From assembly GCA_002946415.1 (NCBI GenBank), contig NJPS01000068.1, positions 1-64,000 on the forward strand: 64,000 nt of DNA. Direction: 5' to 3'. Numbering within the stretch: position 1 is the stretch's first letter; every line of letters starts with the position of its first letter. The DNA comes from Rutstroemia sp. NJR-2017a BVV2 (lineage: Eukaryota; Ascomycota; Leotiomycetes; Helotiales; Rutstroemiaceae). A model generated the notes under the pieces. That model searched no databases, was not told where the DNA came from, and saw only the letters and a program-made list of their open reading frames with translations. Below are positions 41,516-51,447 of this stretch, piece after piece. The position numbers and the translations under genes were made by a program.

Positions 41516-42566
41516 GATTTTCTTTTCCTCGGATTCAATCTCAGATATTGGCAAGAGACCATAGCAGGTCAGAGAGGTCGATTATAAATGTATCCTTACA
41601 AGAACCCTTATGATCCACAAATTATTTAGTTGAAATCCAAACGATATAAAACGAGGTCATCAGCTAGGATCCCCTGAAATTCTCAAACAACGGACGTCAA
41701 AATCGAAATCCGCAGTGGCTTTCGAACCTTGACTTGATAAATAAGTTCATGCAAGAGTTGATTGCATCGTTAATTTGTTCTCTTATTGCGTGGCTCAGGG
41801 TATAAAGCGAAAAAGCCTCGAATCATATATATGCAAAGGAAATGAGGATTAGATGAAGACACAATATACTCAGCTCTTTTGACCAGCGGCGTCCGGACCT
41901 CAGTTGTCACTTTTTCTATACTTAGAAGTTTTGACCTGTCGCACCAGACGCCTTTCGGTATGATCCCCAGGCACAGCAAGGGACTCGCAAGCATATTGTT
42001 TTGGCTTGAAGGGAGGCCATACTTTTCGTCCGAATCCATATAGCTTATCATGCCGGAGGTATTGGCGGCGAGTTGGGGAAACCATTCCTGATGGTGGATC
42101 ATCACAAGGGGACTCGAGTGAATTCTCATAGGGCTCAGGCTAAACCCATCGGTACTTCATACATGGGATTCGGAGAAAAGGGCGGACGTGTTAATGTATG
42201 TTAATTTCCAAGGACCGGCGTAGTGGAACTCGGCTCTTCGAAAGCGACAGGCCAGAAAGGCTCAGCACAATGGTATGAAACGTGAAACTGCAAATCATCG
42301 CGGAAATGGAAAGTCTCGAATATATTGAAGATTCAAAGTTCCAGCATTGACGTTGCGTGTGGTCGATCGTTTTCAACTGCCTATCAAGCAATCGGTATCA
42401 CCCTATCGATTGCTATTCCCTGACGGCTAGGACCCATTCATTCAACCGTTGTGTGTGGTACCTGGATTTAGCGTCTTTTGCGAAGAACACACTAAACCAT
42501 ACCGGTCCTTTCTATCAACAAACATCGCTACTTTATCAACAAAGCCAATCACAATCACAAATCACC
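41516..42566. promoter_or_regulatory. divergent intergenic region with a possible small gene
   Basis: About 1.05 kb between the divergent starts at 41515 and 42567. Within it, on the minus strand, a frame at 42139-41900 preceded by a TTTAG acceptor may be a terminal exon (entered separately). No operator was recognised. Confidence 0.4.
41900..42139 (-). CDS. candidate terminal exon of a small unrecognised gene
   Basis: After a GGGTTTAG acceptor at 42140, the frame reads PEPYENSLESPCDDPPSG, then MVSPTRRQYLRHDKLYGF, GRKVWPPFKPKQ and a basic end KTSKYRKSDN, then stop. The composition looks protein-like rather than random, and the basic Arg/Lys-rich tail would suit a ribosomal or mitochondrial protein. 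A possible first exon upstream (frame MICSFTFHTIVLSLSG at about 42298) has no well-placed donor, so the gene model is incomplete. It could also be a noncoding leader. Confidence 0.3.
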   Translation of the reverse strand, partial: PEPYENSLESPCDDPPSGMVSPTRRQYLRHDKLYGFGRKVWPPFKPKQYACESLAVPGDHTERRLVRQVKTSKYRKSDN

Positions 42567-43985
42567 ATGTCTACGGCACCGACGAGAACGAGGTCAATCC
42601 GCAAGCCCGCAGAAGGATCTAATCTGATCCGACTCGATAAACCCGCCGCAGCTACTGCCACTGCCGAAATCAATACTTCTCCAAGCCGTTTACCTACCAT
42701 CAAACCTCGAAGCAAAACCATATCCAATGGCTCTGCCACGTCAGGACGGCCATTGAGCACAACCTCAATTGCTACAAATAATACCTCTATGCGACCTCCC
42801 TCTACCCGAACCAACATAAACAAACTGCCTCTAAGCAGCAGCAGCAGCAGCAGCGGACTCACACGATCTGCCTCTGTGAAAAATGCAGCGTCCTCCAGCA
42901 CCGAGCCGGTAAAAGACCGGTCAAGGCCACCCATCACCCTCAACAACCGGTTCAACCGCACCACTCCTCCCGTCCTCAACACATCCGGTACCACAAGACC
43001 TCCCTCCCATCAACGCACCACCCCCTCATCCACCCTCCTCACCAACCCCGCAACCGTCCTCCGACCCCCCAGCCAATCCTCCACCCGCACCCAACCCCAC
43101 GACGCCCCTGTACGTCCCCGCCCACAATCCCTCTACGCGGACCCTCCCTCCCGGCACAAACCCGCCTTCTCGACCCTCCAGCAACACTTCTCCCCCGCCA
43201 AGAACCTCGGCCCCAAGCCCCACCCCGCCGCCTTCCTCGCTGCCCCCTCCCCCAGCAAACTCCCCTCCAACATCGCCATCTCAGCCGAGACCGCCAAACT
43301 GCAGAGCGAGCTTCTGCAGCTGCATCTCCTACACCGGGACGCGGGGTCGGTGAGCTTGCAGTGGAAAGCGAGTGCGCGGAAGAAGCTCGGCGCGCGGTTC
43401 CAGGGCGTGGTAAAGCGGCGCGAGGAGCTGGTGCTGCGGGAAGTGGAGGCCGCTGGGAGGATCAATGCGGAGGCGTTGAAAGAGTGGGAGGAGGCGGGGA
43501 CGCCCGGGTGGGGCTTGGAGGAGCGGGTGCAGGTGCTTGATGAAGTGTTGAACGGGGTATGGAATCTGGAAGAGAGCGGCGGAAAGTATGGTCGGCTTGT
43601 GCGGAAGTTTGAGAAATGGGTGATTCGGTGCGAAGAGATATTGCGGGATCGAGAAGAGGACAAGATGCTAGATGAAGAGGAGGAGATAGTATTCATCGAG
43701 GAATTGCCCGCGGGGTGGAAAGACGAGTGTTTGGTTCTAGGACGGAAATTAGAAGGATGGCGGGATGCATTGCGGGATCTGGGGACGGTGGAGCAGGAAT
43801 CGACGTTGAAGAGTGTGGTGGATGGAGCGGGGGCTTTGGTCAATGGGATGATTATGGAATTGGAGATGATGGCACGGATTGAGGCGGATGCGGTGGGTTT
43901 GGAGCAAGAATGGATCAAGAGTGTGAACGGGAGTTTGGAGGACGATGATACCCCTGCTGCTGGTGCTGTGTGGAGATTTATGTGA
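42567..43985 (+). CDS. Ser/Thr/Pro-rich protein with helical C-terminal half, unknown
   Basis: Single-exon 472-aa product from the ATG at 42567 (CACC-ATG-T, MSTAPTRTRSIRKPAEG). Residues 1-235 are disordered and basic, including a serine run (SSSSSSSG). From about 240 (AETAKLQSELLQLHLLHRDAG) the protein is helical and charged, with KASARKKLGARFQGVVKRRE and further amphipathic segments up to the end (GAVWRFM). The layout, a basic disordered half plus a coiled half, is common for microtubule or spindle-pole associated proteins, but no named family is recognised. The frame is open 70 codons further upstream, but that part reads like a leader. The coding strand switches from C-rich to G-rich near 43310. 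Confidence 0.75.
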   Translation: MSTAPTRTRSIRKPAEGSNLIRLDKPAAATATAEINTSPSRLPTIKPRSKTISNGSATSGRPLSTTSIATNNTSMRPPSTRTNINKLPLSSSSSSSGLTRSASVKNAASSSTEPVKDRSRPPITLNNRFNRTTPPVLNTSGTTRPPSHQRTTPSSTLLTNPATVLRPPSQSSTRTQPHDAPVRPRPQSLYADPPSRHKPAFSTLQQHFSPAKNLGPKPHPAAFLAAPSPSKLPSNIAISAETAKLQSELLQLHLLHRDAGSVSLQWKASARKKLGARFQGVVKRREELVLREVEAAGRINAEALKEWEEAGTPGWGLEERVQVLDEVLNGVWNLEESGGKYGRLVRKFEKWVIRCEEILRDREEDKMLDEEEEIVFIEELPAGWKDECLVLGRKLEGWRDALRDLGTVEQESTLKSVVDGAGALVNGMIMELEMMARIEADAVGLEQEWIKSVNGSLEDDDTPAAGAVWRFM

Positions 43986-44460
43986 GCTTTTTTATGTAGG
44001 TTATGGGTCATGGATCATTGGTTAGACTTTTATTCTCTTGGTGGATGGAGAAGTCATCAGCGCGGAGCACATATATTGATGGCATCAAACGGTATATTGA
44101 CCCTATTATCAAGTGACATTTTGTGGATGATATTGTACATAAAAGTCCCACTTCGCTATCTCGATCGCCTTACATTTATCCCATAGCACAAAACGGCCGT
44201 AACGGCCAATTTGAAGACTTGCAACAATCATCACTAGCGCCCTTTGGGTTACACAAGAGAGAATTAGTGGAATTTGAATGCTAGCCGGCCTTGCCAAAAT
44301 TTCCCATCACATTGCTAAAACGCTATGTGTATATATATATTGGCGCCGCCAAGCCAGTTGCATTCTGTGATTATCATGCCTCGAAAATGTCCACCACGTT
44401 GTCAATCACCTGTAATTGGCGGCGGCGGAAGAACATGGCATCATGAGATATTTCTCTCCG

Positions 44461-44600
44461 TCGGAACGGGCAACGGTACCGCTGCTTCCTGAGTTCATAG
44501 ACATGCTTCTTTCTATCGGAACGGGCAACGATCCCGATGCTTCATTAGGTTTATAGATATGCTTCTTTCCATCGGAACGAGCAACCGTATCGACGGTTGC
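44461..44600. repeat. ~56-bp tandem repeat, 2.5 copies
   Basis: Units begin TCGGAACGGGCAACG at 44461 and 44516, with a truncated third (TCGGAACGAGCAACC) at 44572. On the minus strand they encode the repeated phrase TVARSDGEK/GKKHIYK inside a 97-aa frame (44699-44406). The unit length is not constant, and the frame is maintained only by the 55- and 56-bp spacing. Confidence 0.8.
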
Positions 44601-44807
44601 TAAAAGAACCGTGGATTCGGTAGAGAATCTCCATTGCCCAACGATTTTCAAATAAGATCTAGGGCCACGTGGCCAGTTGAGTTTTCGTAACAGTTGCACT
44701 CGGTGGGAAGACCCCTTCTCCTTGTAACTGCATCCTTCGGCTAGAGGGTCTAGATCCGAAGGCCGAAGCTGGATCCAGGCTCCACGGTTGATACTCTAAC
44801 GTGCTAG

Positions 44808-45027
44808 TGTTAGCGAATGCGCATGAGTATGATTTAATGCTTCACTCACTGCTCCACTTGTCTCTTCTCTTTGTTGTCGATCTCGCCTAGTGTTCTAAGG
44901 GGGAGTCGAGAAGAGCTTAGCCCTTTCTTCCCCTATCATCAGTTGCCTTGCGAGTTCAGTCGTTAATGAAGGACATATAAAGGACTAGCTTGCACGAAGC
45001 CAAAGCAACTCTTTCCACTTGTTAACA
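44808..45027. mobile_element. possible solo LTR or LTR remnant
   Basis: A 220-bp segment begins TGTTAG and ends TTAACA, so it has TG...CA ends with short inverted termini. In plus orientation it carries a TATA-like CATATAAAGG about 55 bp before its right end, as expected for U3 before a short R-U5. No target-site duplication is visible, and no integrase or reverse-transcriptase motif was found nearby. Confidence 0.28.
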
Positions 45028-45349
45028 GGCCAGTAAGTGCTGGATATCAAGTGCTGTGAGGCCCTGTATAGGGGCGTCTGGAATACTCAGGCAAATGATG
45101 ACAACAGGCTCATACCTGGTACAGCTTTTGTGTAAAGCAACACAGTATTCTGCCACTTGATAAATCAGGCGTAACAGGAGTAAAATAGAAGAGAGGGTGT
45201 CTGCCACTGAAGTCACTAGGTGCCGCCGAGCTTGGAAGAGTCTCGATGTGATCCGAGGTACCGGTCTCGTCGAAAAGACCAGCAATACGGCCCTGATCTT
45301 GGCCTCTGAACAGGACATTATGCCCTGGGGTCTAAGCTTTTCGGCTTAG

Positions 45350-45460
45350 TTGTTGTTATGGTTGTTGTTGCAGAAGGTTGCTGCTCCGAATGGTGCTGTT
45401 GCTGGTGTTGTTATGGTTGTTGTTGCAAAAGGTTGCTGCTCCGATTGGTGTTGGTGTTGG
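45350..45460. repeat. 55-bp tandem duplication
   Basis: Two adjacent copies share the phrases TTGTTATGGTTGTTGTTGCA and AAGGTTGCTGCTCCGA with few differences. The copies are not a multiple of three long, so any frame crossing them changes phase between copies. Confidence 0.85.
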
Positions 45461-46922
45461 TGGTAGTGGTGGTGGTGCAGTTGTTACTATTGCTGATTTT
45501 GCCGTTGATAGGCAATGGGCCTCTTTCCCATCTATCTCCATATTTGCCCAGCCATGGTTCATTCTTCCAAGTGAAGAACTGCCGTGATGTTGAATATCGT
45601 GGCTCATGCTGCTTGAACTTCTGTGCACTATCGGCGACGCGATGGAGAAGACTGCTATCTCCGGAAGAACAGGAGACCAGTTGAGTGTTTACGGACCGTG
45701 CAGAAAATTCTGGCTCGCAGGAACGCGGCCAGGTTCTAGCACGGATGACGACGTTTGGATATCTACGCCGAGAGCCAGAGAAGAGTCAAGTGACGTGTAT
45801 AGAGGACTGCAGCTTACTGTTAGTGTTGCCTCACTGGAAGAAAGAGATATTACATACCCTGCAATACCGGTAGGACAAATATAAGTAAGTAGTCGACTAG
45901 AAAGGGTTGAATAGAAGCAAAAAATTAGGCATCGTCTACTTCTTATCAACACGCTGCTGCTTTGCTCATTGCATTTGCCGGACAACTTAAGCTTCTTGAT
46001 GTTAACGATATGAAGGAGGTCGAGCTTATCATGACCGATGGCGACGTATGTGTGGAGGTTTTGCTTTTGAGAGTTGGACGCGGCAAGCAAGACCTATAGA
46101 ATTAAATCGAAAAGCCGACATGACAGAAAGTGGAGATCTGAATCACAGAATGCAATTGGGGAAGAGCTATCGAGGATCTAAGAAATTTTCCTTGTTTTCG
46201 ATGAATACAAAAGAAGGGAGAGAAACTCGTTTTGTTTTGGGGATGAAATTTTCTTGCTGAAGGTGTTGTGTTTAGAAGAGGTATACATACGGTGGAGGAA
46301 AGAAGTAACCACCTCAATTAGGGCTACTCGCTGCTTTTTGAAATAGACGAGGGTACACAACCGCACAGGTGAATAAACTGATCTTTGTGGTCTAACATGG
46401 CCCAAGATGGTCTAGAAATGGTAATTTGTTTGATACGGCAAGGAGAAAATGACTGGAACACGGAAGAACGAGGCAAGACAATCCTGTACTATCGATATCT
46501 GTGATCTGTACTTAGCTTTATGGATCTGTGAAAGACGGAACGTTCTGATGGCATGTATCTTTCACCTATTCTGTTAATATGCTTCTTCTGATAGCCACAA
46601 AGGTAGGCAATATTGAAAAGTCGCACAGTGCATTGAAAAGTATCAAGGGAAGCTCATCCTAGTGTTTCGATGAAAAGAAATCTAAAGGATTAGACAAAGT
46701 GTTCTAAACATATCACTCAAACCCATCCCCTTGATTTAGACGGGTCAGATTGAATGTCGTCTTGGATAGATGTATAAATTGCCTCGAGGGACTACGAGAG
46801 CAGAAGAGTAGAAAGGGGTGCTGGCAATAGCCAATGGCTCTCCTTTGCCAAATCCCCACGATACCTGCTAATGAGCTGGCTAGATTCCTCCATTGATATA
46901 TGGTGGACAGCAGCGAAGCACA

Positions 46923-47414
46923 TCATGGTTTCTTTCCTTTCATAGCCGCTACCTGTGCCCGCCTTGTATTTAATCCAAGGCCACCGAGGAATGCAATTCT
47001 CATCGCCGCACCCATATACACAAAGCCAACGTTTCCCCAGGCCATTTTGTTCCATTTGAACACGTTCCAGTATATTTCATGACCCAATCCACTAACACTG
47101 TACAAATGGCCAAAATCCGCAATAAGAAGGCCAATTAAAACAGCACGCCATACCCGCAAATCAAAGGAAAATCGTAGCACGACAGCTTCATTGATGGCGA
47201 AGAGGAGATAAAGATTGGCAAGCTGGGTGAGGACAATTCTTGTTGAAAGCGGGATAGTTGACTCGAAGGACGGAGATGAGGAGTAATGAGTCCATTGGAG
47301 GTAATTGAGGGGTTGAAAATGTGCGTAATAAGCGCCAACAAGCGCGGAGATAGGTTCAATGATTAAGAAAAACCAGCTGTACGCCATGGGCAGTCGGAAG
47401 TCCGGTGAAGCCAT
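46923..47414 (-). CDS. DUF7704-type four-helix integral membrane protein
   Basis: Single-exon 163-aa protein with four hydrophobic helices: YSWFFLIIEPISALVGAYYA, IVLTQLANLYLLFAINEAVV, AVLIGLLIADFGHLYSVSG and VGFVYMGAAMRIAFLGGLG. It ends in the basic tail RRAQVAAMKGKKP. The EPISALVGAYYAHFQP opening and DFGHLYS in helix 3 are typical of a fungal-only family of small membrane proteins known only as a domain of unknown function. The start is the ATG at 47414 (GCC-ATG). There is no intron and no functional clue from the neighbours. Confidence 0.8.
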   Translation of the reverse strand: MASPDFRLPMAYSWFFLIIEPISALVGAYYAHFQPLNYLQWTHYSSSPSFESTIPLSTRIVLTQLANLYLLFAINEAVVLRFSFDLRVWRAVLIGLLIADFGHLYSVSGLGHEIYWNVFKWNKMAWGNVGFVYMGAAMRIAFLGGLGLNTRRAQVAAMKGKKP

Positions 47415-48788
47415 GCTAAATTGGCGGTATCAGCCGCACCAGGTTTAATGTTTGCGGTGGACCGGCCTGGTTCTGCTTTTCGGAAGGTCGTGGTTGTAGT
47501 TGCGGTTGCGTTTGCGGTTGCGTTTGTGGTTGTGGTATCTGACTCAGGGTGAACCGCATGAATGTCGTTCTTATCATCTATCAAGGGAACCGTGTAAAGA
47601 CGGCGATTCAGAAAAGGCGTAAATTCTGAAACGCTAATGAAAAAACGCATCGCATCCGGGGATCAGCATGCAGGGCTTGAGGTATAACGCTGTTTTAATG
47701 AAGCCATTTCTGGCCTCACGCGAAGATTCCCACATAGATGGAAAAGTGCTGGAAGCATTCACTAGAGCAGCTTCACAAATGGCCGTTTTTGGGACTTGAT
47801 CCGACCAGCACAAGGGTTGGACCCGAGGACCCTTAGTTAACCGGAAGTTTTAATTGCTACAACCCTGCGACTGGACTGCACTAACGTCCGACCACCACGC
47901 GTGAATACCAATTCCTTTCGCTATTTTATATTTCGCACTGCAGACTGGAGTAAACAAACAAAGCTCCGTCCATCATTTCATTCGAGGAGAGGCTGCTGGT
48001 TGCCGTCTCCCGCTTCTCCTTTATCGCTTTGTCTTCTTCCCCAATTCTCTGGAGTCGCATCCCGAAGATCAAGAGAAGTCTCCAATCATACGCAGCGTGG
48101 CTAATTTTAATCGGCGAATCCGAAATTTGCAGTGAGATCAGCACCATAATTTTCCTCCCTCTTTTCCTCTCTCGCCGACTTCTCTCTCGACCTCGAAAAG
48201 TTCATGACAAGTCGCCCAAACTTTAATTCGAACCAGAATTAGTTTGCCACTTTTCCTCGTGCGGTATCCCTGCATAGCTCTTTCCTCTTCCTCATGACAC
48301 GGGGAGAGTGGAGGGGACTTTCCTTCTTCCCTTCCAAATTGCGACGTTTGGCTTTCTCCACATTTGAGCCTTGATGCTGTAAGGCTATCTTCCATCCTTT
48401 CATCCATCAACTCAATTCGCCTTTTTCTGTTCTTCAACTTCTCATTTCCTTCAATCTCCACGTCACAATCCACACGGAATACATACGAAGTACACACTTT
48501 TGCATACTTCGTACACACTCCTTTGATTCCACCAATTCGATTGACACCTGCCAATCTCAGTCATTTCAGCCTTCCTCTTCTCTTGTCTTTTCTTTGTATA
48601 GCACCCGCGCTTCATTTTACACCGCCATTTTTTTTCCCGCTCCCGCATCGCAGGGACAATCCACAAATCCACCCAGACCCCATCTTGCCGGAACCTTTTG
48701 CTTTCTCCAACTATCTATCAAACATCCACAATTTCTTTGGCAGAACAACGTATATCCACTTTAATTTCTCGAGCAAGCAGAGCCAAAA
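47415..48788. promoter_or_regulatory. divergent region DUF7704 gene / F-box gene, long leader
   Basis: 1.37 kb between divergent starts. The right part (about 48130-48780) is strongly pyrimidine-rich, as in leaders of filamentous fungi. It includes a GCGGTT/GCGTTT hexamer array at about 47497-47530 and a perfect 9-bp inverted repeat at 48484-48513. Confidence 0.5.
48484..48513. promoter_or_regulatory. inverted repeat TACGAAGTA / TACTTCGTA
   Basis: Perfect 9-bp arms (48484-48492 and 48505-48513) are separated by 12 bases, about 280 bp before the F-box gene start. It could be a dimeric factor site or a leader hairpin. The same 9-mer recurs at 19531, 19873 and 36686. Confidence 0.45.
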
Positions 48789-50816
48789 ATGACTCGAGTC
48801 TTCCCAATCAGCGACTGGGCACCCGCTCAGGAAGCGCGAATTCCGATCAACGGTCTTCTTTCCTCCGATTTACACAGCCCAGAGTACGGTCATTCAGCTT
48901 CTACAATCCGCCGTCGGTCTCGTCTCATGTCCCTTCCTTTCGGCAGCACCGATCTATCTGATCGCATTACCAACTTGTCAATCAGCGAGGATCAGGATGG
49001 AACTGTTAATGAGAGGCGCGAAGGAGGTGGTATCAGAAATCTGATTAGACGTGCATCGGTGTCCATCAGGAACAGACAACGTCGGCATTCCCATACAACG
49101 GAAGAACGACCATCGACTTCGGCTTCTACGTGGAACAGATTAAGGCAGGCTACAAGTTTTAGCAGGAATTCACGCGTCCTCCCTCCACATTTTGATGTTG
49201 GCGGCCCCGTCGATTCGTGCGAAGAATTGGGATTGCCAATACCTGGGTATGCTGGAGCACCTCCTGTCATACCCTTTGGGAGCGGCGGTGCTGCAAGGGC
49301 CACCGCTGCCGCACAGAATGAATTCCTTAACAAGCATCGACAACTCCTACTCCCGGACGATAAACTCCACAACGATCGGGAAAGTGGCATTGGCATAGCG
49401 CTCACCATAACGGCGGAATCATTACAATTTGAGGATACCTCGATAAGCACTGTGGACTTCATCAGCGCTCTTCCAGCTGAACTGTCAATTCAGATTCTAG
49501 CTCATTTGGATCATCACTCCCTTGTAAATGTTGGACTGGTGTCGCACAAATGGGCGCAAGTGTCCGCTTCACAGCATGTTTGGCGTGAAGCCTTCTTGAG
49601 AGAGAAAGCTAGGACGTATGCTATGAGCAAGCCCATTACACCCGGAGCAGGATTGGGTATTCCGGCTATGTCACCCAACACAGACTGGAAAGATCTGTAT
49701 CGCATCAGACAGGAATTGGAGGGAAGATGGAATACTGGAAAAGCGGAACCAATATACCTCATTGGGCACTTGGACAGCATTTACTGTATTCAATTTGACG
49801 AGTAGGTTCACTTTCTCATTGAACAGGCACCATGCAGCAGTTACTAACCTTTTACTAGGTCCAAAATCATTACTGGATCCCGAGACAAGACAATTCGGGT
49901 CTGGGACATGAAGACTTATACTTGTACATTGGTTATTGGTCCACCGGAAGTTGTGTATAGCCCTTCCCTCATGACGGGTAGTGATGGCAACCTTCAGCAT
50001 TTTGCTATGGGACCAAGTCAAGCCCGACAGGCTGAATCGACTCCCAAGACTGTTTCATACCCGTTGCACCACAACGCTTCAATCCTTTGCCTGCAGTACG
50101 ACGAACACATCCTTGTAACGGGCTCATCCGACAGTACCTGTATCGTGTACGATATCAAGAAAGGATATAAGCCGATAATGCATCTGCGTCATCATACCGC
50201 AGCTGTGCTTGACCTTGCATTTGATGACCGGTACATTGTTACATGTTCCAAAGATATTAGCATCTGTATTTGGGATCGTCATACTGGCCAAATGCTGAAG
50301 CAGCTTCGGGGCCACTCAGGACCAGTGAACGCTGTGCAAATGAGGGGGAATACAATTGTCAGCTGCAGTGGAGATTTCAAGGTCAAATTATGGAACATTG
50401 ACACAGGCAAAAACATACGGGAATTTTCGGGTCATACAAAGGGTCTTGCTTGCAGTCAATTCTCCGAAGATTCTAAATATATTGCATCAGCTGGGAATGA
50501 CAAAATAATTCGCATCTGGGATGCAAACACTGGGGAGTGTCTACAACGGATTGGCGCTCATGAAAATCTTGTTCGATCTCTACACATTGATTCTGTCAGC
50601 GGCAGATTGATTTCTGGGAGTTATGATCAAGATATCAAAGTGTTCGACATGGAAAGTGGACGCCTGTTACTGGATTTCCCGAAATGGCATGCAAGTTGGG
50701 TGTTGGGAGCGAAATCGGATTATCGACGAATTATTAGCACGGGACAAGATCCTAAAATTCTTATCATGGACTTTGGCATGGATATCAAAGGTATTGAGAA
50801 GCTGGAAAGCATTTAA
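48789..50816 (+). CDS. F-box/WD40-repeat protein (SCF substrate receptor)
   Basis: 656-aa product from two exons (48789-49801 and 49859-50816; 57-nt intron with TACTAAC branch). A disordered Arg/Ser-rich N-terminus precedes an F-box at about residues 217-262 (ISALPAELSIQILAHLDHHSLVNVGLVSHKW), which should bind Skp1. About seven WD repeats follow, starting IYLIGHLDSIYCIQFDESKI and including ITGSRDKTIRVWD, VTGSSDSTCIVYD, VTCSKDISICIWD, VSCSGDFKVKLWN, ASAGNDKIIRIWD and ISGSYDQDIKVFD. This is the layout of Cdc4/Met30-like and related receptors of SCF ubiquitin ligases; the substrate is not predictable. The start MTRVFPISDW lies in an AAA-ATG-A context after a long pyrimidine-rich leader. Confidence 0.93.
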
Positions 50817-51447
50817 TGAAGATTCACGCATTCACGGCGTCAAATGGTTATGTGGTTAGAGAACTTGAATAGAGGATATCACAGCGACGAGGATTTGGTT
50901 TGGTCTACTAGGCGTTGTTTTCAACTGGGACTGGACAAGAAGAGTTAAAGACTTTCTCTGCGGGTGTTTGGAGTTACCAGAACTTTGGAGCTTTGTAAAG
51001 TCCCTCATAGCTAATTTGTCGTTATACCTTTCGATATAGATATTTTATTGGAGCAGCAATGATATTATGATTTACACTTAGCATCAATGGGCTTTCACTT
51101 GAGCGATACTCGTGGAGTGCAACGGATCCATTGACGTGTTCATACACACCGAACATTTGTGTCACAAGCCGAAGAATGTTGTCGCGAGATTATTTGAATC
51201 ATTTTCTATACATTTTCAACATCACCTCGCAACCGTACAAACAAATGGCTCCTAAATTGTTCTCCGCGTAGTATCAAGTCTAGCGGAAGTCGAGCATTGG
51301 TCACTGTGATTGGTGGGTTTCTTAGGGCAGTCTAGCGTGTTCGCTTATTTTTTGCTTCCCGCACAATCTCCAAAAGTTCTTGCTCTTGTGTCCCTCGTCT
51401 CTCGAAATCCATTCCCATCACGACAATTCACGACAAACTCAGCAACC
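50817..51447. promoter_or_regulatory. 3' end of F-box gene and RPS7 promoter
   Basis: 631 bp. The last 100 bp before the RPS7 start are pyrimidine-rich (TTTTTTGCTTCCCGC, TTGCTCTTGTGTCCCTCG), the usual setting for a ribosomal-protein transcript start. Confidence 0.5.

Larger units (their letters stand above)
43986..46922. other. 2.9-kb unresolved block: repeats, possible LTR, uncertain frames
   Basis: No gene is recognised with confidence. It contains a tandem repeat at 44461-44600, a TG...CA-bounded segment at 44808-45027, a 55-bp tandem duplication at 45350-45460, and a Met-less open frame on the minus strand at about 45797-45418. Taken together it resembles a decayed gene or element rather than plain spacer. 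Confidence 0.45.

Noticed and set aside
43133..44011. 292-aa minus-strand Ser-rich frame
   Set aside because: Antisense of the G-rich half of the Ser/Pro orphan gene.
44808..45027. Full LTR retrotransposon around the LTR-like segment
   Set aside because: No second LTR, no reverse-transcriptase, protease or integrase motif in any frame nearby, and no visible target-site duplication.
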